From assembly GCF_000612725.1 (NCBI RefSeq), contig NZ_HG964455.1:208950-272949 (forward strand): a stretch of DNA of 64,000 bases, given 5' to 3'. Position numbers and translations under genes: made by a program. The notes under the pieces were generated by a model that made no database searches, was not told the DNA's origin, and worked only from the letters and a program-made list of their open reading frames with translations. Shown here piece by piece: positions 8,488 through 16,127 of the stretch; the stretch's first letter is position 1, and every line of letters starts with the position of its first letter. This DNA is from Mycolicibacterium austroafricanum. Its GTDB lineage: Bacteria > Actinomycetota > Actinomycetes > Mycobacteriales > Mycobacteriaceae.

Positions 8488-9630
8488 GTGCTGTTCACGG
8501 GAGCGCGGGCGGACCACCGGTGGTCCCGGTCGGCGGGACTTGCCGCCGTCGGCGTCGCCGTCGCGGTGTTCGCTTTCACCGGGTGCGGCTCTTCCGGCAA
8601 CGACACGGCCGACGGCCCCGGTCAGCGCGCCGTCGAGACCAGCACGACGCGCATCGCGAGTGCGGGCGTGCTCGGTAACGACCGCAGGCCCGACGAGTCG
8701 TGCGCGCCCGAACCGGCACGGCTCGACGACGGCCCGCCCGACCGCGAGGTGCGCAACGCGACCGGGCACGGTGTGTCGCCGCCGATCCCGGAGCTCACCC
8801 AGGTGCGCGCGGATCCGCAGCGCATCGTCGTGCTCTCCGGTGACCATCTCGACGCGCTGTGCGCGCTCGGCCTGCAGTCCCGCATCGTGGCCGCAGCGCT
8901 GCCGGAGGGCTCCGACGTCCAGCCGGCGTATCTGGGCACCGTCATCCACGAACTGCCTGGTGCAGGCAGCCGCACCGATCCCGACCTCGATGCCATCCGC
9001 GCGGCGCAGCCCGATCTCATCCTCGGCTCGGTGGCGCTGACGCCCCAGGACCATCCCGAACTGGCCGCGATCGCACCGACGGTGTTCACCGGTCCCGCGG
9101 GGTCGGCGTGGCGGGACAATCTGCGTACCGTCGGCGCGGCCACGGGCCGGGCGGCGGCGGCCGACGGCCTGATCGAGGACTTCGATCGGGCGGCCGACCG
9201 GACCGGACTGGACAACGACGCGGCGCACTTCCAGGCGTCGGTGGTGCAATTCACCGACACGACGATGCGGGTGTTCGGTCCCGACAGCTTCCCCGGCAGT
9301 GTGCTGGCCGCTGTCGGCGTGGATCGTCCTGCGGCACAACGGTTCACCGACAAGCCCTACGTCGAGGTGGGGATCTCCGACGAGGACCTGGGCAACTCTC
9401 CGGACTTCTCGATCGCCGACGGCGACCTCGTCTATGTGTCGTTCGCCACGGCCGAAGCGCGGGAACGCGCGCCGAAAGTCCTTGACAGCGATGCGTGGCG
9501 ACGCCTTTCGGCCAACCGCGACGGCCGGGTGTTCGCGGTGAACAACGAGGTCTGGCAGACCGGTGAGGGCATCGTGGCGGCGCGCGGCATGCTCGCCGAC
9601 CTACGATGGGTCAACGCTCCCATCAACTGA
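8488..9630 (+). CDS. fecB: FecB-like iron-siderophore binding lipoprotein
   Basis: 380 aa. GTG start, a hydrophobic signal segment and a lipobox AFTGC with the lipidated cysteine at residue 33. The mature part has the two-lobed periplasmic-binding fold of ferric-siderophore receptors: RIVVLSGDHLDALCALGL (first lobe) and LDAIRAAQPDLILGSVALTP (second). No permease or ATPase genes are beside it, as for Rv3044. The ligand is inferred from the family; M. tuberculosis FecB has been linked to carboxymycobactin binding and to cell-envelope integrity. Confidence 0.9.
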   Translation: MLFTGARADHRWSRSAGLAAVGVAVAVFAFTGCGSSGNDTADGPGQRAVETSTTRIASAGVLGNDRRPDESCAPEPARLDDGPPDREVRNATGHGVSPPIPELTQVRADPQRIVVLSGDHLDALCALGLQSRIVAAALPEGSDVQPAYLGTVIHELPGAGSRTDPDLDAIRAAQPDLILGSVALTPQDHPELAAIAPTVFTGPAGSAWRDNLRTVGAATGRAAAADGLIEDFDRAADRTGLDNDAAHFQASVVQFTDTTMRVFGPDSFPGSVLAAVGVDRPAAQRFTDKPYVEVGISDEDLGNSPDFSIADGDLVYVSFATAEARERAPKVLDSDAWRRLSANRDGRVFAVNNEVWQTGEGIVAARGMLADLRWVNAPIN

Positions 9631-9764
9631 CCGGTCCGGCGAGGTTGCGGACTAACCCGCCGGCCCAGACCGTTGAAGCTGTCAGCCGCATCGTCGCGGC
9701 GCATTCCCTTGGGCCCCGGCACCGGCCGACGCCTTCGAGCAGACAAGAACAGACAGAGGTAATG

Positions 9765-10811
9765 ATGACCACCGTTTCCGCGTACGCGGCCACGTCCGCC
9801 GATGGGCCGCTGACCAGGACCACCGTCACCCGGCGCGACGTCGGACCCCATGACGTCGCCTTCGACATCCACTTCGCCGGCATCTGCCACTCCGACATCC
9901 ACACCGTGCGCGGGGAGTGGGGTGGCATCGACTACCCGCTGGTCCCTGGGCACGAGATCGCGGGCATCGTCACCGAGGTCGGTTCCGCCGTAACGAAATT
10001 CACAGTCGGCGACCGGGTCGGAGTCGGGTGTTTCGTCGATTCGTGCCGGGAGTGCGACGCGTGCCGCGACGGCGAAGAGCAGTACTGCACCGGCGGCGGC
10101 ATGGTCGGCACGTACAACGGTGTCGGTCGCGACGGGCAGCGGACGCAGGGCGGCTACAGCGGCGCGATCGTGGTGGACGAGAACTATGTGCTGAACATTC
10201 CCGACGCCATCCCGCTGGACAAGGCGGCTCCCCTGCTGTGCGCGGGCATCACCACGTACTCGCCGCTGCATCACTGGAATGCGGGCCCGGGCACGAAGGT
10301 GGCCGTGATCGGTCTCGGCGGCCTCGGTCATCTGGCGGTCAAGCTGGCCGCCGCGATGGGCGCCGAGGTCACCGTGCTCAGCCAGTCACTGAAAAAGATG
10401 GAGGACGGTCTGCGGCTCGGCGCCACCGAGTACCGCGCCACCAGCGACCGCGACACCTTCAAAGAGCTCCGCGGCCGCTTCGACCTGATCCTCAACACCG
10501 TGTCGGCCAACCTGAACCTCGAGGACTACCTCAAGCTGCTCAAGATCGACGGCACCCTCGTGGAGCTCGGTATGCCCGAGCACCCGATGAGTGTGCCGGC
10601 CGGCGCACTGATCTCCGGGCGGCGCAGCATCGCCGGATCGATGATCGGGGGCATCGCCGAAACCCAGGAGATGCTGGACTTCTGCGCCGAACACGATGTC
10701 ACCCCCGAGATCGAGATCATCGAGCCGGACTACATCAACGAGGCCTATGAGCGCGTCATGGCCAGCGACGTCCGCTACCGGTTCGTCATCGACACCGCGT
10801 CGCTGCGGTAG
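9765..10811 (+). CDS. adhC: zinc-dependent alcohol dehydrogenase, cinnamyl/YahK type
   Basis: 348-aa medium-chain NADP-dependent alcohol/aldehyde dehydrogenase. Catalytic zinc ligands in GICHSDIH and PGHEIAG; structural-zinc cysteines in CRECDACRDGEEQYC; cofactor-binding VIGLGGLGHLAVK. Close to M. tuberculosis AdhC (Rv3045). Two adjacent ATGs occur (9762 and 9765); AGAGG at 9755-9759 fits the second better. It starts 134 bp after fecB, same strand. Confidence 0.95.
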   Translation: MTTVSAYAATSADGPLTRTTVTRRDVGPHDVAFDIHFAGICHSDIHTVRGEWGGIDYPLVPGHEIAGIVTEVGSAVTKFTVGDRVGVGCFVDSCRECDACRDGEEQYCTGGGMVGTYNGVGRDGQRTQGGYSGAIVVDENYVLNIPDAIPLDKAAPLLCAGITTYSPLHHWNAGPGTKVAVIGLGGLGHLAVKLAAAMGAEVTVLSQSLKKMEDGLRLGATEYRATSDRDTFKELRGRFDLILNTVSANLNLEDYLKLLKIDGTLVELGMPEHPMSVPAGALISGRRSIAGSMIGGIAETQEMLDFCAEHDVTPEIEIIEPDYINEAYERVMASDVRYRFVIDTASLR

Positions 10812-10814
10812 CAG

Positions 10815-11150
10815 TCACTCTGCGGCGGTCCCGTCGACCTCGACCCCGGCCAGCGGCCAGCCTGCCGCGGCCAGTTTCGCCGCCACCCGCTGAATGTTCT
10901 CCGGCCCGGCGTCATGGTGGGTGACGTCCTGGATGAACGCGGCGATCTCGTCCCCGTCGATGGCTCCGTCGGCGGTGGCCGCCGAGCCCTCGGCGGTCAG
11001 GTGCGCGATGACCTCCTTGATCTGACCTTCGGTCAGGGGTGTCGAACGCAGCAGCGCGAGCAGCGGGACGCGATCCGGGCCCGGGACACCGCCGGGGTAG
11101 CCGGCGCGCAGCCAGTCGAGGATCGAGTGGAACAAAGACGTGGCGGTCAC
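10815..11150 (-). CDS. DUF3349 family protein
   Basis: 111-aa small soluble helical protein. The pattern HSILDWLRAGYPGGVPGPDRVPLLALL followed by LTEGQI and a second helical half is that of mycobacterial DUF3349 proteins (Rv3046c, Rv0543c). Function unknown. Convergent with adhC, with only 3 bp between the stops. It marks the last backbone gene before a 15-kb accessory block. Confidence 0.85.
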   Translation of the reverse strand: MTATSLFHSILDWLRAGYPGGVPGPDRVPLLALLRSTPLTEGQIKEVIAHLTAEGSAATADGAIDGDEIAAFIQDVTHHDAGPENIQRVAAKLAAAGWPLAGVEVDGTAAE

Positions 11151-11224
11151 GCCACCAGTGTCCTCCCTGGGATCGACGACTGCGAGGATGCGGCCCCGCT
11201 GTTCGCGTCCGTGTCACCTGCCAT

Positions 11225-12208
11225 TCAGCCGGCAGCCGCCGTCGTCAATGCTCGGACCACGCTGTTCTTCGCCAGCGTGACCTTGAACTCGTTCTGGCTC
11301 AACGGCGCGGCTCCCTCGAGCGCGGCCTCTGCCGCACACCGGAACACCTCCATCGTGGCCCGGCGCCCGGTCAGCAGCGCCTCGGCGGCGGGCACCCGCC
11401 AAGGCCGGGCGGCCACCCCTCCGAGCGCGACGGCCGCAGACTCGATGACATCGCCGTCGAACCGCAGGACGGCGGCCACGGAGACGAGCGCGAACGCGTA
11501 GCTGTGCCGGTCCCGCACCTTCAGATACCAACCGCGGGAGGAGCCGGAGTTCGGTGGAAGCTCCACCGCGGTGATCAATTCCGTAGCCGCGACGGTGTTG
11601 TCACGCTCGGGGTGAAAGTCGGGAAGCACGAAGAATTCGCCGATCGGGATCGTCCTGTCGCCCTGCGGCCCCCGCACGTGCATCACAGCGTCGAGCGCGG
11701 TCAGCGCCACGGCCATGTCCGACGGATGGACGGCGACGCAGGGCCCGCCGGTGCCGAACACCGCATGCTCTCGGTTGAACCCGTCCCGGGCGGCGCAGCC
11801 CGACCCGGGGTCGCGTTTGTTGCAGCGCTCGAACCGCGGATCCATGAAGTACGGGCACCTTGTGCGCTGCATCAGGTTGCCGCCGACGGTCGCCATGTTG
11901 CGTATCTGGGTGGTGGCCCCCGACAGAATTGCCTGGGAAAGAACGGGATATCGGGAGCGCACCAAAGCATGGTTGGCGGCGGTGGTGTTCGTGACACCCG
12001 AGCCGATCACCACGGCGCCGGTGTCGCTGAGCGTCACCTCATCGAGCCCGAGGCGTCCGACGTCGACGAGCACCGCCGGATTCTCCACGCCCGTCTTCAT
12101 CAAGTCGAGCAGGTTGGAACCGCCGGCGTAGAAGCGGGCACCCGGGGCCGACACCTCGGCGATGGCGGCGTCGACGGTCTCGGCACGTCGATACTCGAAG
12201 GTTCTCAT
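11225..12208 (-). CDS. aldehyde oxidoreductase FAD subunit with extra Fe-S cysteines (PaoB-like)
   Basis: 327-aa FAD-binding subunit of a xanthine-dehydrogenase-family enzyme; electrons pass through it from the Fe-S subunit. FAD site FYAGGSNLLDLMK (about 31-43) and ATVGGNLMQRTRCPYF. The cysteines in TRCPYF, RCNKRDPGSGCAA match those that hold an extra [4Fe-4S] cluster in E. coli PaoB (YagS). Last gene of a three-gene operon; ATGA overlap with the [2Fe-2S] gene. Confidence 0.9.
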   Translation of the reverse strand: MRTFEYRRAETVDAAIAEVSAPGARFYAGGSNLLDLMKTGVENPAVLVDVGRLGLDEVTLSDTGAVVIGSGVTNTTAANHALVRSRYPVLSQAILSGATTQIRNMATVGGNLMQRTRCPYFMDPRFERCNKRDPGSGCAARDGFNREHAVFGTGGPCVAVHPSDMAVALTALDAVMHVRGPQGDRTIPIGEFFVLPDFHPERDNTVAATELITAVELPPNSGSSRGWYLKVRDRHSYAFALVSVAAVLRFDGDVIESAAVALGGVAARPWRVPAAEALLTGRRATMEVFRCAAEAALEGAAPLSQNEFKVTLAKNSVVRALTTAAAG

Positions 12209-12771
12209 GAGGCACCGTGCACGGCGCTGATCGCGGCGACGATGTTGGCGTACGCCCCACAGCGACAGATGTTGCCGGCCATCCGCTCGCGAATCTCATT
12301 TTCCGACAGGTGTTGCGGACCGTCGACGACATCGCGGTCCGCGGGGTCGAACGACGCCGCGGACAGGTCGCCCCGCGCGTGCTCCCTCAGCATGGCCCGC
12401 GCCGAACACAGCTGACCCGGAGTGCAGTAGCCACACTGGAATCCGTCATGGTCGACGAACGCCTGCTGCAACGGGTCGAGGTGCTCGCCGTCGGCGAATC
12501 CCTCCACCGTGCCGACGGCAGCGCCGTCGATCGACACCGCGAGCGTCAGGCAGCTCAGCACCCGCTCGTGGTCGACCTCCACGGTGCACGCCCCGCACAA
12601 TCCGTGATCGCAGCCCTTCTTCGTACCGGTCAGGGCCAGACCCTCCCGTAGCAGGTCGAGCAGCGTCGAGCGCACGTCCGTCTCGACAGTGCGGGTCACA
12701 CCGTTGACGGTCAACTCGATGCGGCGCGTCGGTGGTGGTGGCACGGTCACGTCAGTCCTCCCGGTCGTCAT
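12205..12771 (-). CDS. aldehyde oxidoreductase [2Fe-2S] subunit (PaoA-like)
   Basis: 188 aa with the two [2Fe-2S] sites of the family: the plant-ferredoxin type GCDHGLCGACTV plus C in VLSC, and the all-helical type QCGYCTPGQ plus ICRCGAY. It passes electrons from the molybdenum centre to the FAD subunit. E. coli PaoA carries a Tat signal; here the N-terminus (MTTGRTDVTVPPPP) has none, so the complex is probably cytoplasmic. Overlaps the large-subunit gene by 20 bp. Confidence 0.92.
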   Translation of the reverse strand: MTTGRTDVTVPPPPTRRIELTVNGVTRTVETDVRSTLLDLLREGLALTGTKKGCDHGLCGACTVEVDHERVLSCLTLAVSIDGAAVGTVEGFADGEHLDPLQQAFVDHDGFQCGYCTPGQLCSARAMLREHARGDLSAASFDPADRDVVDGPQHLSENEIRERMAGNICRCGAYANIVAAISAVHGAS

Positions 12772-14923
12772 CGCGCGGTCCCAGTAGGGCTTCCAGCGTT
12801 ATCGGCAACTGCCTCAGCCACTTTCCGGTGGCATGGTGGATCGCGTTGGCGATCGCACCGGCGACTCCGCAGACACCGATCTCACCGATGCCGCGGACGC
12901 CGATCGGGTCCAGGCCGTAGTCCGAGCTGTCGACGAAGCTGATGTCGAAAGCCGGCCGGTCGGCGTGGGTGGGCACGTAGTACTCCCCGAGCAGCCGACC
13001 GGTGTGCGGATCGTGCGGCACCTGCTCCATCAGGGCCATCCCGAGCCCGAAGAGAATCCCACCCATCACCTGGTTGGTGGCCAGCTTCGGATTGAGCACC
13101 CGGCCGCAGTCCATCACGGCGACCCATCGGGTCACCGTGGCCCGGCCGATCTGTTCGTCGACTTCGACCTCGCAGAAATGGGCGCCGAACGACCGCGAGA
13201 CCGTGTCCACATCGGGGCCCGGGCCGCTCGCTGTGGTGAACGACAGCGCGGCGGCCCGGCCCGGCCCGTCGGCGGTGGCGGGCAGAGCGTCTGCCCTGCC
13301 CCGCCATTCCTGGGCCGCCGCGAACACCGCGGAGCCGACGCTCGCGGAGGTCTGCGAGGCGCCGCTGTACGGGGCGTCCGGGAACGACGAATCACCGGAC
13401 TCGAAGCTCACCTGTGACAGCGGCAGACCGGTGGTGTCGGCCGCCAGCTGGGTCATGACGGTCCGCACGCCGGTGCCGATCTCGTGGGTGGCGGCACTGA
13501 ACCGGACGTGCCCGTCGGCATCGGTCTCGACGCGACAGGCGGCAGGCATCCTGCGGCCCGGGTAGGTGGCGGTCGCCATCCCCCACCCGACACGAATGCC
13601 GTTGCGCTGCAACGAACGCGACTGCAGGGGGCGCCGGTCCCAGCCGAATCGTCGGGCCCCGGTCGTGTAGCACCTGGCCAGATGCGCGCTCGACCACGGT
13701 CGCCCGTCGGTCTGGTCCACGTCCGCGAGGTTGTCCATCCGCAGGGCCAGCGGGTCGCGGCCGAGGGCGTAGGCGAGTTCGTCCATCGCCATCTCCAGCG
13801 CGAAGAGTCCCGGCGCCTCCCCCGGGCCGCGCATGAAACACGGTGTCGGCGCATGGATTCGCGCGACGGTGTGGGTCACCGCCAGTCGCGGCGACTGGTA
13901 GAGAATGCGGCTGGACACGCCGGCGGGTTCGCAGAAGTGCGCCACCGTGGACGTCTCGGTCAGCGTGTGATGTTCAGTGCTGACGATCGTCCCGGCCGCG
14001 TCGGCGACGAGCGCGACCTGCTGTTCGGTGCGCGGTCGGTGTCCGGTCGAGGTGAACATCTGGTCGCGGGTGAGAACCAGCTTGACCGGTCGGCCGACCT
14101 CGCGGGCAGCGACCGCGCACAGCACCACGTGCATCCACAGGAAGCTCTTGGAGCCGAACGCGCCGCCCACCAACGGCGACACCACGCGGATGCGCTCCTC
14201 GGGGATGTTCAGATATGCGGCCAGCACCCGGCGTTCGCCGGTGATCCACCGGGTGCAGTCGTGCACGGTCAGGTGTCCGTCGTCCCACTGCGCGACGGTG
14301 GCCGACAGTTCGATCGGATAGTGCGCGTTGACGGCCGTGCGGTACGTCTGGTCGACCTTGATGCCGGGTGGTTCGCCGCGAGGCCCGCGGAAGTCCTGCA
14401 GCTTCTCGTCGGTGAGCTTCACGAAATGGTCTGGGCGATAGGCGCCGTGCCGGATCAGTTCGTCGACGTCGTCGGCGGCGCCCCCACCGGAGACCACCTC
14501 GGTGGCGTCGAGATGGGCAGGTGCGGCAATGTAGTCGAAGTCCATCAACGAGGCGGCATGCACCGCATTCTCCGGCGAGTCGGCGACCACCAGCGCCATG
14601 TGCTGGCCCACATGCTGCACGGTGAGATCCGACAGCGGCGGACGCCGTTCCAGCGGCAGGTCCCACGTCAGCTCTTTCGGAAGCACCTGCAGCGGAGGGC
14701 AGTTCGTGGGCGTCAGCACATACAACACGCCTGGTGCTGCACTCGCGGTTGCCGCCGCTGCGTCGACCGATTCGGCGGTGACACGACCGTGCGGTATCTG
14801 CGCCTGGACCAACGCCGCGTAGGCCACTCCCGCGACCTGGGTGTCTGCGCTGTAACGGGCCTTCCCCGTCACTTTGTCGACGCCCTCGACGCGATTGACG
14901 GGCAGACCCACGGAGGCAACCAT
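12752..14923 (-). CDS. aldehyde oxidoreductase molybdopterin-binding subunit (PaoC-like)
   Basis: 723 aa; binds the molybdenum cofactor and oxidises aldehydes or heterocycles with water-derived oxygen. Opens with VNRVEGVDKVTGKARYSAD, typical of this subunit; cofactor contacts GAFGSK and RGPGEAPGLFALE; the catalytic glutamate is in RGIGEIGVCG near the C-terminus. ATG 14923 gives a family-like N-terminus; a GTG at 14941 is the alternative. First gene of the operon, so the order is Mo, Fe-S, FAD rather than the Fe-S, FAD, Mo order of E. coli paoABC. No maturation (PaoD/XdhC-like) gene is beside it. Confidence 0.92.
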   Translation of the reverse strand: MVASVGLPVNRVEGVDKVTGKARYSADTQVAGVAYAALVQAQIPHGRVTAESVDAAAATASAAPGVLYVLTPTNCPPLQVLPKELTWDLPLERRPPLSDLTVQHVGQHMALVVADSPENAVHAASLMDFDYIAAPAHLDATEVVSGGGAADDVDELIRHGAYRPDHFVKLTDEKLQDFRGPRGEPPGIKVDQTYRTAVNAHYPIELSATVAQWDDGHLTVHDCTRWITGERRVLAAYLNIPEERIRVVSPLVGGAFGSKSFLWMHVVLCAVAAREVGRPVKLVLTRDQMFTSTGHRPRTEQQVALVADAAGTIVSTEHHTLTETSTVAHFCEPAGVSSRILYQSPRLAVTHTVARIHAPTPCFMRGPGEAPGLFALEMAMDELAYALGRDPLALRMDNLADVDQTDGRPWSSAHLARCYTTGARRFGWDRRPLQSRSLQRNGIRVGWGMATATYPGRRMPAACRVETDADGHVRFSAATHEIGTGVRTVMTQLAADTTGLPLSQVSFESGDSSFPDAPYSGASQTSASVGSAVFAAAQEWRGRADALPATADGPGRAAALSFTTASGPGPDVDTVSRSFGAHFCEVEVDEQIGRATVTRWVAVMDCGRVLNPKLATNQVMGGILFGLGMALMEQVPHDPHTGRLLGEYYVPTHADRPAFDISFVDSSDYGLDPIGVRGIGEIGVCGVAGAIANAIHHATGKWLRQLPITLEALLGPRDDDRED

Positions 14924-15055
14924 GGCATTCAGCTTTGTCACCGGTGGTCTGCGCGTCGAGGACGCTGCCAGGAGTCTCCGGTTACCGCTAGCACCCAATC
15001 GCGGCGTCTCGATGCAACAATGAGGCGCCATTTTCACGCGGGGCCGGGAGGACAC

Positions 15056-15709
15056 ATGAGCGCGCTGAAGGTTGTCGTCGCCGATGACGACGTGCTGTTG
15101 CGCGAAGGTCTGGCCAGCCTGTTGGAACGCTCGGGCTTCGACGTCGTCGGTCAGGCCGGCGATGGTGAGAAGCTACTGGAGTTGGTACGTACCCGGCAGC
15201 CGGCGCTGGTGCTGACCGACATCCGGATGCCGCCGACGCACACCAGCGAGGGGCTCGACGCGGCGAAGATCATCCGGCAGGAGTCCCCCGAGGTCGGCAT
15301 CGTCGTTCTCTCCGCCCATGTGGACGTCGACCATGCGATGGAGCTGCTGGCCGGGGGCCACGCCATCGGCTATCTGCTCAAGACCCGGGTGACCGATGTG
15401 GCGGACTTCGTCGACACGTTGCAGCGGATCGCCAACGGCGCGTCCGTCGTCGACCCGGCGCTGGTGGCCGAGTTGGTGTCGGCGCGCAAGCGGGACGACC
15501 CGCTGGCCGCGCTCAGTGCCCGCGAGCACGAGGTGCTGACCTTGATGGCCGAGGGGCTGTCGAACGGCGGCATCGGCCGCAGGCTGTGGGTGACCGAGGG
15601 CACGGTGGAAAAGCACGTGCGCAGCATCCTGACCAAGCTGAACCTGCCCGAAACCGGCGATGACCACCGCCGGGTCCGCGCGGTGATCATGTACCTGGAG
15701 ACCCGCTGA
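15056..15709 (+). CDS. NarL/FixJ-type response regulator
   Basis: 217 aa. Receiver domain 5-125 with the acidic pocket VVADDDV, phosphoacceptor aspartate in LVLTDIRMPP and conserved lysine in GYLLKT. A LuxR-type helix-turn-helix follows at about 150-213 (LSAREHEVLTLMAEGLSNGGIGRRLWVTEGTVEKHV). ATG preceded by GGGAGG. Divergent from the aldehyde oxidoreductase operon, which it may control; the nearby histidine kinase at 16128 is the likely partner. Its last 23 bp overlap the end of the convergent receiver-only gene. Confidence 0.92.
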   Translation: MSALKVVVADDDVLLREGLASLLERSGFDVVGQAGDGEKLLELVRTRQPALVLTDIRMPPTHTSEGLDAAKIIRQESPEVGIVVLSAHVDVDHAMELLAGGHAIGYLLKTRVTDVADFVDTLQRIANGASVVDPALVAELVSARKRDDPLAALSAREHEVLTLMAEGLSNGGIGRRLWVTEGTVEKHVRSILTKLNLPETGDDHRRVRAVIMYLETR

Positions 15710-16055
15710 CGCGGTCCAGCAGCTTCCTGACCGCAGCCGGGGACAAGGTGAGCTTGGGCAGGAAGCCCAGGGCCGGACTCGCGGCGATGAGATCGGCGAA
15801 ATCCTGCTCGTCGTGGGTGGACGTCAGGATGACGGGCACGTCGTCCAGGCGCTCGGCGACGTCGAAGCCGCTTTCGGCGCCGAGGTCGACGTCGACCAGC
15901 GCCACGTCCGGGTGTAGTTCCTGAGCCCGGCGCAGCGCTTCGGCGGCGTCGCGGGCAGTGCCGACCACCACGATGCCGCCGCGTTCGAGCATGGCGCGGG
16001 CCGCGTCACGGAAGTCGGCGCTGTCGTCGACGATCAGGCAGCGCGGACCGTTCAT
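15687..16055 (-). CDS. stand-alone receiver-domain protein (CheY-like)
   Basis: 122 aa containing only a receiver domain. Acidic pair in LIVDDSADF, phosphoacceptor in DVALVDVDLG, switch threonine in VILTSTHDE and lysine in LGFLPKLTLS are intact, so it can probably be phosphorylated. No output domain. It lies between the NarL-type regulator (convergent, 23-bp overlap) and the histidine kinase (divergent, 72 bp), so it may be a second phospho-acceptor or sink for the same kinase. ATG at 16053-16055 is chosen as the first start after the divergent promoter. Confidence 0.85.
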   Translation of the reverse strand: MNGPRCLIVDDSADFRDAARAMLERGGIVVVGTARDAAEALRRAQELHPDVALVDVDLGAESGFDVAERLDDVPVILTSTHDEQDFADLIAASPALGFLPKLTLSPAAVRKLLDRVSGSPGT

Positions 16056-16127
16056 CCTTCGAGCTTGGCAGCTTCGCAGACCGTTGGCATTCCTGTTAAC
16101 GGGAAAGTTCGGGACTACCATCGGCCG

